This document shows, piece after piece, positions 53,126 through 61,630 of a stretch of 64,000 nucleotides of DNA. The position numbers and the translations under genes were made by a program. The notes beneath the pieces are model-generated. The model searched no databases and had not been told where the DNA came from. It saw nothing but the letters and a program-made list of their open reading frames with translations. Every line of letters begins with the position of its first letter. Within the stretch, counting starts at the first letter, position 1. Source of the stretch: Planctomycetota bacterium (lineage in GTDB: Bacteria > Planctomycetota > B15-G4 > SIAN01); the NCBI GenBank assembly GCA_028289345.1, contig JANQQL010000010.1, positions 558,001 to 622,000 of the forward strand. The letters run 5' to 3'.

Positions 53126-55393
53126 TCATCGAATCCTTGAGACAGCCTCGCTCGGATCGCCCTGGATCACGCGTGGACGCTCGTTGGGGTTCGCCTGAAA
53201 GGACCCCACCTGAGCGAGCACGTCTGCGGCCAGCGACAGGGCCGGATGATCCGGTGGCAACTCGCGCCCTGTTTCGAGCATTTCCTCTGCCATTCGCTCC
53301 GCTTCCTCGAACTCCGCTTGCTCGAGGCTCAGCTGGGCCAAGCGCGCCCCACAAGTCACGTAGGGAGCAAGGTTGGAATCGTCCGCGGAATCGAAGAGAT
53401 CCATGGCTCGTTCGATCCGCAGGAATGCTTCCCGTGACTTGCCTTGCATCATCAACAACGAGGAATGCTGCATCGCCGCACGAGCGATCGCGGGAGGATG
53501 ACGAGAAGCACGACTGGCTGAGAAGCCCTTCTCGATCTGCGTGTGAACTCGGAGAGCGTCGTCGACTCTTCCCAACTCCTGATAACCGGTGGCCAAGGCA
53601 ATCTGACCATCGATGGCCCGCGAGCTGCCCGAGCCAAGAAACTGGACAAGCTGGTGGGCCGACTCCTCGAGCAAAGGCAGAGCAGCGTTTGGATCCCCGC
53701 CGAGCGCGATCGCCGAGCCGAGACCGACCCGAAGGACATGCAGCATCGCTCGTCCCCAATCACCGGCGTGGCGCTGAATCTCGATGGCATTCCGAAACTG
53801 CTGCTCGGCCTCCTCGTGTCGGGACTGCGCCAAGAGAGCTTTCCCCAATCGAGAAAGGGTCACCACCCGCTCCCCCGCCTGCTGCTCATCCACCTGATGA
53901 GGCAGGCACTCGCGAAGAAGTGACTCGGCTGCTTCGTGGCGACCTTGAGCGAGAGCAATCCCTCCCTGCAAACTGATCAGCCTTGCGAGATCCCGATGAC
54001 CGGGGGGGAGGAACTCGGCTCGTAGCGCCCAGGCCCTGTCCGCATGTCTGCTGGCCTGGCCCGCCTCTCCGTACTCGAGATAGACGCGCCCCAAGACTTC
54101 GTGCAGCGTGGCACAAAGTGGTGGGTCCTCGCGAAGCACCTGGTCGGTTCGCAGAGATGCCTGCTTCAGCACTTCCCCCACTGACACGGACAGTCCACGG
54201 TCGCCTTGGTCCGCGAACTGCAACATTTCAAAGAGAAGGTGTTCTTCCAACACCCGTGCACGGCTCGCGAACTCTTCGGCAATCTTGCGAGCGTGGTTGG
54301 CCTCGTCACGCTGTCGGCGAAGCTTCCCCGACTCCACCCAGGCAAAGGCGCCGAACACCAGCGATGAAATCACCACGCTGGCTGCCAATGCGATCGGCCA
54401 ACGCCGGCGGCGGATCACTTTCACGGCCTGTTGCCACGGACCCGGCGGCGTGGAGAGAATGGGCCGCCCATCGAGATGCCTTCGCAAGTCGGTTTCGAGC
54501 GCTTCGGCGGATCGGTAGCGATGGGCAGGCTCTGGTTCGAGCAGCTTCTGGCAAATCGTGTCCAGATCGTCGCTCAGTCCGGACCGCAAAGCAGAGGGCC
54601 GGACGGGACGCTCCTCATTCTTCGCGGTCAGAGTCTCGAGGACCGTCGGTCTTGGTTGGTGCGGTCGTTGACCGGCGAGAAGCTCGTAAAGCACCACTCC
54701 CAAAGCATACAGGTCCGTGCGTCCATCCACGCGCTGATCGCCACGCTGAATCTGCTCCGGGGATGCGTACGCCGGAGTACCGACGAATCCGGATCGAGTC
54801 AGTTCGGATCCTCCGGTTTGGTCCAACCACTGGGCCATTCCAAAGTCGAGAATGTGAGGCTGGCCGCTTGCGTCGACCAAAATGTTGGAAGGCTTCAGAT
54901 CCCGATGGATCACTCCCTGGTCGTGAGCGTAACGGATCGCTTCCACGACCTGGAGAAACACTCGAATGATGCGCGGCGCGGTTTCACCAGAGATGACCTC
55001 AGACTCTCGAATTGCCTGGGACCACTCGCGAATGCCGACCCCATCGATCCAGGGCATCACGAGAACTGGCTGCTCATCGATGACCTCCACACGGTCGACG
55101 GGAACGATCCCTGGGTGATCGAGTGTGCGAGCCATCCGAATCTCCCGGTCAAAGCGTCGCCGATGACTGTCGCTTGCAAACGGGCCAGCCAGCAGTCGTT
55201 TCAGCGCCACGTCACCGGAGTCCTCGCCGGACAAGCGAGCACGATAAACAACACCTTGTCCTCCTCGACCCGCCTCCTCGATCAGGTCGTACGGCCCGAT
55301 CTTGCCAAGCGAAGCAGACTGCTCGGCTCGACGAAGGCGTTGCATCCAACGATTCTCGGCAAACAAATCGTCGATCGGATCCTCCGAGTCCAT
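53126..55393 (-). CDS. Transmembrane Ser/Thr protein kinase with TPR-like sensor, coupled to sigma factor
   Basis: A 755-residue kinase. ATG 55393 overlaps the sigma stop (TGATG), with an in-frame GTG one codon earlier; this junction fixes the start. Kinase motifs: IEEAGRGGQGVVYRA (about 37-51), VALKRLLAG with the ATP lysine, HRDLKPSNILVD, ILDFGMAQW, YASPEQIQRG, all intact. A membrane helix lies at about 337-360 (LAASVVISSLVFGAFAW), then a short coiled-coil (RRQRDEANHARKIAEE) and about 370 residues of TPR-like helical repeats (VYLEYGEAGQASRHADRAWA, LLAQSRHEEAEQQFRNAIEI). It receives a signal outside the inner membrane and acts on the partner sigma factor (inference). Confidence 0.9.
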   Translation of the reverse strand: MDSEDPIDDLFAENRWMQRLRRAEQSASLGKIGPYDLIEEAGRGGQGVVYRARLSGEDSGDVALKRLLAGPFASDSHRRRFDREIRMARTLDHPGIVPVDRVEVIDEQPVLVMPWIDGVGIREWSQAIRESEVISGETAPRIIRVFLQVVEAIRYAHDQGVIHRDLKPSNILVDASGQPHILDFGMAQWLDQTGGSELTRSGFVGTPAYASPEQIQRGDQRVDGRTDLYALGVVLYELLAGQRPHQPRPTVLETLTAKNEERPVRPSALRSGLSDDLDTICQKLLEPEPAHRYRSAEALETDLRRHLDGRPILSTPPGPWQQAVKVIRRRRWPIALAASVVISSLVFGAFAWVESGKLRRQRDEANHARKIAEEFASRARVLEEHLLFEMLQFADQGDRGLSVSVGEVLKQASLRTDQVLREDPPLCATLHEVLGRVYLEYGEAGQASRHADRAWALRAEFLPPGHRDLARLISLQGGIALAQGRHEAAESLLRECLPHQVDEQQAGERVVTLSRLGKALLAQSRHEEAEQQFRNAIEIQRHAGDWGRAMLHVLRVGLGSAIALGGDPNAALPLLEESAHQLVQFLGSGSSRAIDGQIALATGYQELGRVDDALRVHTQIEKGFSASRASRHPPAIARAAMQHSSLLMMQGKSREAFLRIERAMDLFDSADDSNLAPYVTCGARLAQLSLEQAEFEEAERMAEEMLETGRELPPDHPALSLAADVLAQVGSFQANPNERPRVIQGDPSEAVSRIR

Positions 55394-55980
55394 CACGGGC
55401 GCAAATCCTCCGCCTCGACCTGCTTGCGCACCTCCTCCTGCAACCGGGTCCGGACACGCAGCCGCACTTTCTCGACGGACTTCAAAGCGATTCCCGACGA
55501 ACGAGCAATCGCGGCGGGAGACTCCCCCCTCAGAAGCCGTTCGAAGATCGCGATCGACCCGGAACGGAACTCCCGGCGCACTCGACCCATGGCGGTCCGG
55601 AGATGATGGTTCATCCATTCGTCTTCCCAGACTTCGTCAATCTGACTGGGAACTTGGGGCGTCGCGGGCTCGTGGCCCACCATTTCCACAAGGCTCAGCG
55701 AGCGATCACAGTAGCGGGCAATCACTCCTCGCACGACTCGTCCCACGTAGCCACGAAACGAGCCGCGGGAAGGGTCGTATTCAAATCGAGGAAACGTCCG
55801 AGAAAGGTTCACCATCACAATCTGTCGGACATCCTCGGCATCCCACATCGAAAGGCCGCGTCGAAGGCAATAACGCAAGATCAGGTGGCGGTACCTGGCA
55901 TCGAACTCTCTCCAGGAGACCTGATCATTGGGATCACGCAACCTTTCGAGGAGCGAAGCCTGAGTGGTCTCTGGGTTCAT
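55393..55980 (-). CDS. ECF sigma factor, kinase-coupled, different subgroup
   Basis: A 195-residue sigma factor read from ATG 55980 (MNPETTQASLLERLRDPNDQ). Region 2 carries the ECF pattern WREFDARYRHLILRYCLRRG, DAEDVRQIVMVNLSRTF, SFRGYVGRVVRGVIARY. Region 4: ESPAAIARSSGIALKSVEKVRLRVRTRL. The LRDPNDQVSWREFDARY opening is typical of ECF factors paired with Ser/Thr kinases in Planctomycetes and differs from the three TIGR02999-like factors in this window. Stop and kinase start overlap by one base. Its own upstream region (270 bp) separates it from the stop of the 1396-residue lipase gene on the same strand. Confidence 0.9.
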   Translation of the reverse strand: MNPETTQASLLERLRDPNDQVSWREFDARYRHLILRYCLRRGLSMWDAEDVRQIVMVNLSRTFPRFEYDPSRGSFRGYVGRVVRGVIARYCDRSLSLVEMVGHEPATPQVPSQIDEVWEDEWMNHHLRTAMGRVRREFRSGSIAIFERLLRGESPAAIARSSGIALKSVEKVRLRVRTRLQEEVRKQVEAEDLRP

Positions 55981-56250
55981 GTCGGTCTCGGCGCAGGGGA
56001 ACAGCGGGCCGTGAAGGGATCAGCCTAAAGCACCTCGAGACCTGACAAGTAACAGAAGATGAGATCGTTCGCATTACGATCGTCCGTGGTCAATCTCAGC
56101 GCCCACTCCGAGGCGGAGAGTGATTGCCACTCGCCCTCGACCCCGAGAGAGACACACCGACCGAGCGACGCCCATGGTGCCCTTGGTGCCCATGGAGACA
56201 ACACTCGATCGATGGATCTTTCCCAGGGTCAGAATCATCGTAGAACCGGC

Positions 56251-59200
56251 TCAGTCGACAGCAATGAAACCATTCTCCCACAGTTCAATCACATCCTGCA
56301 TGATGGCGGACTGAATGTTGCATTCGTCATCAATGTTTGCGTGGGTGTACTCGGTGGCTGGCTCTTCGGGGTCCAGTGTTGGACAACATCCGGGCGCGGG
56401 ACGGCCAAAGAATTCCTCCACGTTGATGTTCCGAGCACCAAACACGTCAAACTCTCCTTGTGGCTCAAGAGTCCCCCGACTGATTTGGAAGAAGTTGAAA
56501 GCGATTCCTTGGAAACCACTGGGAACGATGAAGCTTCCGGTGTCTCCATTGAGGGGGTCAAAAGCCGTCACCCCATCGATGATAAAAATGCGGTCCACTC
56601 GGTCCGCAAACGCTGCTGCCACCGCCAAGGCGGCCCCTCCTCCGAGACTGTGACCGACAACAACAATCCGTGCGTCATCATCGGGATTGTCATTGAGGTA
56701 TCGAATTGCGCTCAAGAACTGGAAGTAGCGATAGGTTCTGAGGTAGAACTCCCTCGAATCATGGGGATCTGGGTCAGAGATGAATGTGTTGAGTCGTTGC
56801 TCCAAGCACTCCATGCCGTTGGTATCCCCGGTGTTTTGGTCGAACAATTCCCCTGCGAATCCGGACAGAAGAATGACGGCCACATCAGGGAGCTCGTCGG
56901 ACTCACAACTCACCTCCTCAATTTCCAAATGGCCGGTGTTGTACGCAAGCTGCAACACTGTGCCCTGGAACGCAGCTCCCGCAAGGGAAACGCTCAACGG
57001 CGTCGGTGGACAGCAGTCCGAAACGGTAATCTCCGCGACCTGGTTTCCACCGTCCTGGGGGCCAGTGAGCTGGTCGATCTCGTAGCAACCATCACTCCCT
57101 CCTCCCGGCCCATCGCCGCTTCCGATCTCGTAGCGGAACAATGTGCCGTTCCTGGTCGACGCTTGAACTCCTGAGTTCACTCCTCCTGGCCATGAGAAAG
57201 TGAACCAAGAAACCAAACCGATCTCTCCAGGGATCTCCACGCCGGTGGCGGCGGTCACCGTGATGGAAAAGTCAGAAGAGCAAAAGTTGTATCTCATCTG
57301 AATGAGGCTCGACGCTGCGGCCACGAGGTTCTTCACGGTGAAGCGTTGAACCTGTCCTGGAACAAGGTTGCTGAGGATCCCCGAATTTGGAACGCCGAGT
57401 TCGTCGAGGAGGTCGAAGCTCAGACCAAAGCTGCGTTGATACAGGGTGCGCGTGAAGGTCACCCCACAACCATTGAAGATGATCGACTTCTGGCCAGGCG
57501 GGGGAACCTCGTCTTCCTTGGGCGGCTCCCCAGTTCCAGAGGAATCTCCGGGGGCGGCGAAAAGGTCCGAAGGGCGGCGACTGGTCATCTTCTGAACATA
57601 GACGAGTGGATCCGCGGACAACACTTGATGATCAGGAGCTCCTTGGGCATCCCTGCGCACATCCATCTCCAGGGTTTCGACCAATCCTCCTGCCCCGCGA
57701 ACAAACACATGAAACTGATCGACGTCAGGGGTGGTGGTGAGTACCGCGAAGAGCCCCTCATCATTGGAATTGCGAAGATTGGTGATCACGGCGCCGGGGT
57801 GGTCTGTGGAGACCGTCGCCCCCAGAAGGTTGGACCCGGTCAAGAACAGCGGCGCCCGACCGCCAGAGACGGGCTGGCCAGGGGTGAAGGCATCGATCAC
57901 CGGCCCCTCGGGAACGACACGAACATCGGTCACGGTCAGCGAATCTTGGATCGAAGGATGGCGAATGACGAGGGGCCAGAACCCTTCCGAAAGGGATGAC
58001 GTGGCCTCGACCACGATCGTGAGCTCAGTTCCATCATTGTTGGACGAGTGACTGAGAATCGACGGGGGAACGCGGCTTCCCGAGGGGTCCGGAGGAACGG
58101 AGACGTCCATGCCGGTGAACCCATGCCCGGTCAACCTCAGGGTCACTGCATTCCCCAGCCGAATCTTGTTGGAGTCGATGGAGGAGATGATCGGGCGATC
58201 CGGATCCTCGCCGACCACTGAGCCCCGTGCGATGAATGCGAACGGAGAACTCTGATTGGAAGCGTTGTGGGAGATCTCGACGGGGCCTTCGAAAGACCCA
58301 CTGTAGCTCGCCGTGAGAACCAGTCCGAAGTGGTCCTGCTCTCCTGCCTGGATGGTGTCCGCGATGGGACGACCGACGTGATAACCGGGCGGTACTGAGA
58401 TTTCGCCCAACCGGAGGGGACCCGGCCCATCGTTGATGACCACGAGACTTCGCGTCAGTGGATCTCCGACGACGGTCGAGCCGACCTCCAAGACGTCTAA
58501 GGGCAAGAGATCTTGCACGGTTCCCCACTTCACACGAATCGAAGGAGGCTGCAGGACAGTGATGCGAACCTCTGCGGTATCGAAGAAGCCGGCTTCCTCG
58601 GCGACGTACACGAATTCGTCGTGGCCTGAGAACCCGGGCCCCGGCCGGTAGCGCAATGTCGTTGGCGAAAGCTGCTCCAGGCTCCCAAAGGCCGGTTCCT
58701 TGGCGATAGCGCTGGAAGCCAAAACAACCGGCTGACCACTGGCGCTCGAATCGTTCGCGACGACGTTGATGTCGACGAGTGTCTGGTAGGGAGTCGCAGC
58801 GACGTCGTCATTCGCGGTCACTCCACCCACCACCTCCACCATCACCCATGCCCGGGCCAACGCCCCATTGATGTCCATCACTTCGTATTGGAAGGTGTCG
58901 GCTCCGACAAACCCTGGATTCGGGGTGTAGACAAGGGTGTCCAGTTCCTGAGGAGCGACTCTCGCCACCGTTCCATGACGCGGCGGAGCCGTCACGGGAT
59001 CTCCCGCCGCGAGAATCACCCAGTCGTTGTCGTCCGGGTCCCAGTCATTGCTCGTCACGGCGATCTCGATCGACCCCGAGGTCGTCACGAAATCGTCGAC
59101 GGCCACCGGAGCTCGGTTCTCCATGACCTCCACGGTCACCCAACCCTGGCTGGTCGCAAGCTCGTCATCGGTCACCTCGTAGACGAACGTGTCCTGGCCG

Positions 59201-60441
59201 ATGAACCCAGGATCGGGTTCGTAGATGATGGACTGGGAAAGCGCGAAAGCAGTCCCGTGATTGGGTGCTGTCACCACGGCTTGCTCCGCGAGATGAACCG
59301 CTCCGCCATCGGGATCGAAATCGTTTGCCAGCACCGGGATCTCGAGCACATGGTTGACCACAAGGCGCTCGGAGTCAGGGGTGGCGACCGGAGGAGATCC
59401 CGCCGGGACCACGGTCACGGTCACCAACGCTGAATCATGACCATCGGAAGAGTCTTCGATCCGATAGTGGAAGCTGTCTTGCCCCAGAAACCCATCATTC
59501 GGGGTGTAGCGGACTCTTCGAGAATCAACGACCTCTGCAGAGCCATGTCTGGGAGCCACAACGATCCCGTTCTCTGACACGGAAATCGAGTCATTGTCCG
59601 GGTCGTAGTCGTTGTTCAGCACCGAGAGGTCTGAAGGGCTGGCCTGGGCCACAGTCGCGGAATCATCCACCGCCACCGGAGGCTGGTTGGAAGAGACTTG
59701 AACGGTCACCGTCGCGCGACTGACATGCCCGCCGGCAGTCATTTCATACTGGAACGAGTCCGTCCCAACAAAAGAGGGATTCGGAAGGTAAAGAATGGGC
59801 GACTTGTTGATCGGAGAAACCCGGTGGGCCGTTCCATGCCCTGGCGCGACGACGATCGGGTTCCCAGCAATCAAGCTCAACAGATCTCCGTCCCGGTCCC
59901 AGTCGTTGCCCAGCACATCGATCTCCACAGAGTTGTCGTACTGCGTCATCGCAAAGTCATCCTCCGCGACGGGGGGAGAGTTGTTGAGCACGTCGATCGT
60001 GACCCATGCTCGTCGACGCCCTTGGTTGTGATCACCGATCTCGTATTGGAATGTGTCGACTCCCAGGAACCCGGGGTTCGGAGTGAAGCGGATTGTCGTG
60101 TTGGAAAGGCGCTGGGCGGTGCCGTGGTCCGGAGCGACGACGACGGGGCTCGAGATAAGGCAAACTTCGTCGCCATCGGGGTCCCAGTCATTCGCGGTGA
60201 CCTCGATCTCCACGCCAAACCCCTGGGACGTCGACGCGGAGTCGGCGACAGCAACGGGCCTGGTGTTCGCGTGAGTGAGCGGCGCGATCAGAAGGATGCA
60301 CCAAAACACCACTCCGAAACACAACACCTGACGGTGAGGCACTCGGCGGTCGGTCCCACACCCGAGCTTCGAGGATCCGGGTTTCGGAGTTTCACATCGA
60401 GTGAACGAACGGTGTCGAGGCGTTTTCACAGGAGTCTCCAT
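56251..60441 (-). CDS. Giant secreted protein: six cadherin-like repeats plus a C-terminal lipase-type alpha/beta hydrolase
   Basis: A 1396-residue protein. The ATG at 60441 gives an unusually long basic leader before the hydrophobic core (VLCFGVVFWCILLIAPLTHA, about 39-58). Residues about 60-630 hold six tandem Ig/cadherin-like units (PVAxDDxxT...VxxNDWDPDGD...PxHGTA...YTPNPGFxGxDxFxYE). Units 1-5 are regular; the sixth has lost the DPDGD calcium motif. Two TIG-like regions and an unrecognised about 200-residue block follow. From about 1195 an alpha/beta hydrolase begins (VAVILLSGFAGELFD) with nucleophile elbow GHSLGG (Ser1265), acid candidates after IIDGVTAFD (Asp1289 or Asp1295), and His1367 in TEYTHAN. 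It is probably a surface lipase or esterase on a long stalk. It is divergent from the sigma factor at 60629. Confidence 0.88.
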   Translation of the reverse strand: METPVKTPRHRSFTRCETPKPGSSKLGCGTDRRVPHRQVLCFGVVFWCILLIAPLTHANTRPVAVADSASTSQGFGVEIEVTANDWDPDGDEVCLISSPVVVAPDHGTAQRLSNTTIRFTPNPGFLGVDTFQYEIGDHNQGRRRAWVTIDVLNNSPPVAEDDFAMTQYDNSVEIDVLGNDWDRDGDLLSLIAGNPIVVAPGHGTAHRVSPINKSPILYLPNPSFVGTDSFQYEMTAGGHVSRATVTVQVSSNQPPVAVDDSATVAQASPSDLSVLNNDYDPDNDSISVSENGIVVAPRHGSAEVVDSRRVRYTPNDGFLGQDSFHYRIEDSSDGHDSALVTVTVVPAGSPPVATPDSERLVVNHVLEIPVLANDFDPDGGAVHLAEQAVVTAPNHGTAFALSQSIIYEPDPGFIGQDTFVYEVTDDELATSQGWVTVEVMENRAPVAVDDFVTTSGSIEIAVTSNDWDPDDNDWVILAAGDPVTAPPRHGTVARVAPQELDTLVYTPNPGFVGADTFQYEVMDINGALARAWVMVEVVGGVTANDDVAATPYQTLVDINVVANDSSASGQPVVLASSAIAKEPAFGSLEQLSPTTLRYRPGPGFSGHDEFVYVAEEAGFFDTAEVRITVLQPPSIRVKWGTVQDLLPLDVLEVGSTVVGDPLTRSLVVINDGPGPLRLGEISVPPGYHVGRPIADTIQAGEQDHFGLVLTASYSGSFEGPVEISHNASNQSSPFAFIARGSVVGEDPDRPIISSIDSNKIRLGNAVTLRLTGHGFTGMDVSVPPDPSGSRVPPSILSHSSNNDGTELTIVVEATSSLSEGFWPLVIRHPSIQDSLTVTDVRVVPEGPVIDAFTPGQPVSGGRAPLFLTGSNLLGATVSTDHPGAVITNLRNSNDEGLFAVLTTTPDVDQFHVFVRGAGGLVETLEMDVRRDAQGAPDHQVLSADPLVYVQKMTSRRPSDLFAAPGDSSGTGEPPKEDEVPPPGQKSIIFNGCGVTFTRTLYQRSFGLSFDLLDELGVPNSGILSNLVPGQVQRFTVKNLVAAASSLIQMRYNFCSSDFSITVTAATGVEIPGEIGLVSWFTFSWPGGVNSGVQASTRNGTLFRYEIGSGDGPGGGSDGCYEIDQLTGPQDGGNQVAEITVSDCCPPTPLSVSLAGAAFQGTVLQLAYNTGHLEIEEVSCESDELPDVAVILLSGFAGELFDQNTGDTNGMECLEQRLNTFISDPDPHDSREFYLRTYRYFQFLSAIRYLNDNPDDDARIVVVGHSLGGGAALAVAAAFADRVDRIFIIDGVTAFDPLNGDTGSFIVPSGFQGIAFNFFQISRGTLEPQGEFDVFGARNINVEEFFGRPAPGCCPTLDPEEPATEYTHANIDDECNIQSAIMQDVIELWENGFIAVD
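58550..60265 (-). repeat. Six tandem cadherin-like coding repeats
   Basis: Each unit is about 93-98 residues, with the invariant order PxVAxDD, VxxNDxDPD, HGTA, PNPGFxGxDxFxYE and xVTVxV. Spacing is regular in protein, but the DNA of the units has diverged, so this is an old array. Confidence 0.85.
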
Positions 60442-60628
60442 GGATCGTCAACGCAGGCTCGACCGGTTTCCGTCGCTCGCTAGGAAGAAAGCGATGGACC
60501 AGGAGACAAAGAAATCCAACTTTCTGAATGCGGGAGTCCGGACAAGTAGCGTGAGTGAGGAGCGGTCTCCTTTTTCGCTGAAAGTGCACCTCCTCGACCC
60601 ACCGTTTCGGAGTGAATACAATGGCAGG
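60442..60628. promoter_or_regulatory. Divergent region, cadherin/lipase gene / sigma factor
   Basis: These 187 bp between two divergent start codons must hold both promoters. CCGGACA (TGTCCGG on the minus strand) occurs at 60538-60544. No specific promoter is assigned. Confidence 0.4.
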
Positions 60629-61237
60629 ATGTCCGAATCGCACCCCGCTCCCGATGTCACCCTCATTCTTCAACAGATGGAGGCCGGAGACCCCGAGGCC
60701 CGAGATCGCCTGTTCGATTGCATCTACGCCGACCTTCGGCGCATCGCTTCCGGGTTGTTTCGCGGTGGGTCTGCCAACACCTTGCAGCCGACGGCTCTCG
60801 TGAATGAGGTGTACTTGCGAATGGTCCGGCAGGGCGCCGAGAACTGGGAGAGCCGGCGTCACTTCTTCGACGTGGCTTCCATGGCGATGCGACAGCTTTT
60901 GACCGACCACATCCGCTCTCGCAAACGAGTCAAGCGCGGCGGAGACCAGGAGCGCGTTCCCATGGAGAATGTCGCTTCCCAACTCATCGAAAGCGGAGCG
61001 GAATCCTCGGAGAGGCTCGACCTCCACGCCTTGGACTCGGCCCTCACCGCGCTCGAAAAGATGGACCCGAGACAGGCCCAGATCGTCCGCCTGCGATTCC
61101 TCACCGGACTGTCCATCGAGGAAACGGCAAAACTTCTCGACATCTCCGAGCGAACCATCCGGCGAGACTGGCAGATGGCCCGGGCATGGCTCAACCGGTT
61201 CATCCAGCAGTGGATGGAGTCTCAGGAAGAATCCTGA
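60629..61237 (+). CDS. ECF sigma factor of the Planctomycete Sigma70_ECF (TIGR02999-like) type
   Basis: A 202-residue sigma factor. ATG 60629 (MSESHPAPDVTLILQQMEAG) gives the canonical family N-terminus; the frame is open upstream but non-homologous. Region 2: IYADLRRIASGLFRGGSANT, LQPTALVNEVYLRMVRQ, FFDVASMAMRQLLTDHIRSR. Region 4: LSIEETAKLLDISERTIRRDWQMARAWLNRF. Its context is notable: divergent from the 1396-residue lipase gene, then followed on its own strand by a beta-helix surface protein and a Ser/Thr kinase. A hairpin 115 bp downstream suggests transcription stops before the beta-helix gene. Confidence 0.9.
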   Translation: MSESHPAPDVTLILQQMEAGDPEARDRLFDCIYADLRRIASGLFRGGSANTLQPTALVNEVYLRMVRQGAENWESRRHFFDVASMAMRQLLTDHIRSRKRVKRGGDQERVPMENVASQLIESGAESSERLDLHALDSALTALEKMDPRQAQIVRLRFLTGLSIEETAKLLDISERTIRRDWQMARAWLNRFIQQWMESQEES

Positions 61238-61630
61238 TCGCTCCGCGCGGACACGACCCTGTTCGGGATGAAGGAATGACGGTCCACACGGCTCCCTGAA
61301 CTCGAAGCAGTGAACCCCGACAGGCCGGTGACATCGGGCCGGAACCATCCTCACCGCTTTCCACGAAAACGAAGCGGTGGTCTCATCCTCCCTTGATCCC
61401 TGGCCGCTCTCGACCTCCGCACCCTCCAGGCGGAGTCGCCCTCCACTCAGGAAAAGTCTCGGCTCCCACTTTTTCGTGGCCGGATCCTCGCCGTCCCTGG
61501 CGTGAACCTCTGCAACGGACGACGCACGAGTGATTCGCAGGCCTTGAGGGCCCTCGACGTCTCGGATCAGCGATCGACGGAGTCCGGATCGCAATCCCTT
61601 CCAAACACAAGATCCCTCAGGAGAAATCCC
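61238..61630. other. 393-bp gap without a gene
   Basis: This lies between the sigma factor and the beta-helix gene, both on the plus strand. It contains a terminator-like hairpin at 61352-61379; the rest should hold the promoter and leader of the downstream gene. No coding sequence is supported. Confidence 0.5.
61352..61390 (+). terminator. Terminator-like hairpin after the sigma gene
   Basis: CACCGCTT (61352-61359) pairs perfectly with AAGCGGTG (61372-61379) across a 12-base loop; the following bases are pyrimidine-rich (GTCTCATCCTCCC). It lacks a pure T run, so this is a moderate call. Confidence 0.4.

Noticed and set aside
56150..56220. Repeated GCCCATGG / GGTGCCC words that look like an attachment site or hairpin
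   Set aside because: Only short, overlapping palindromes in a 270-bp gap; no mobile-element gene or flanking duplication supports an att site.
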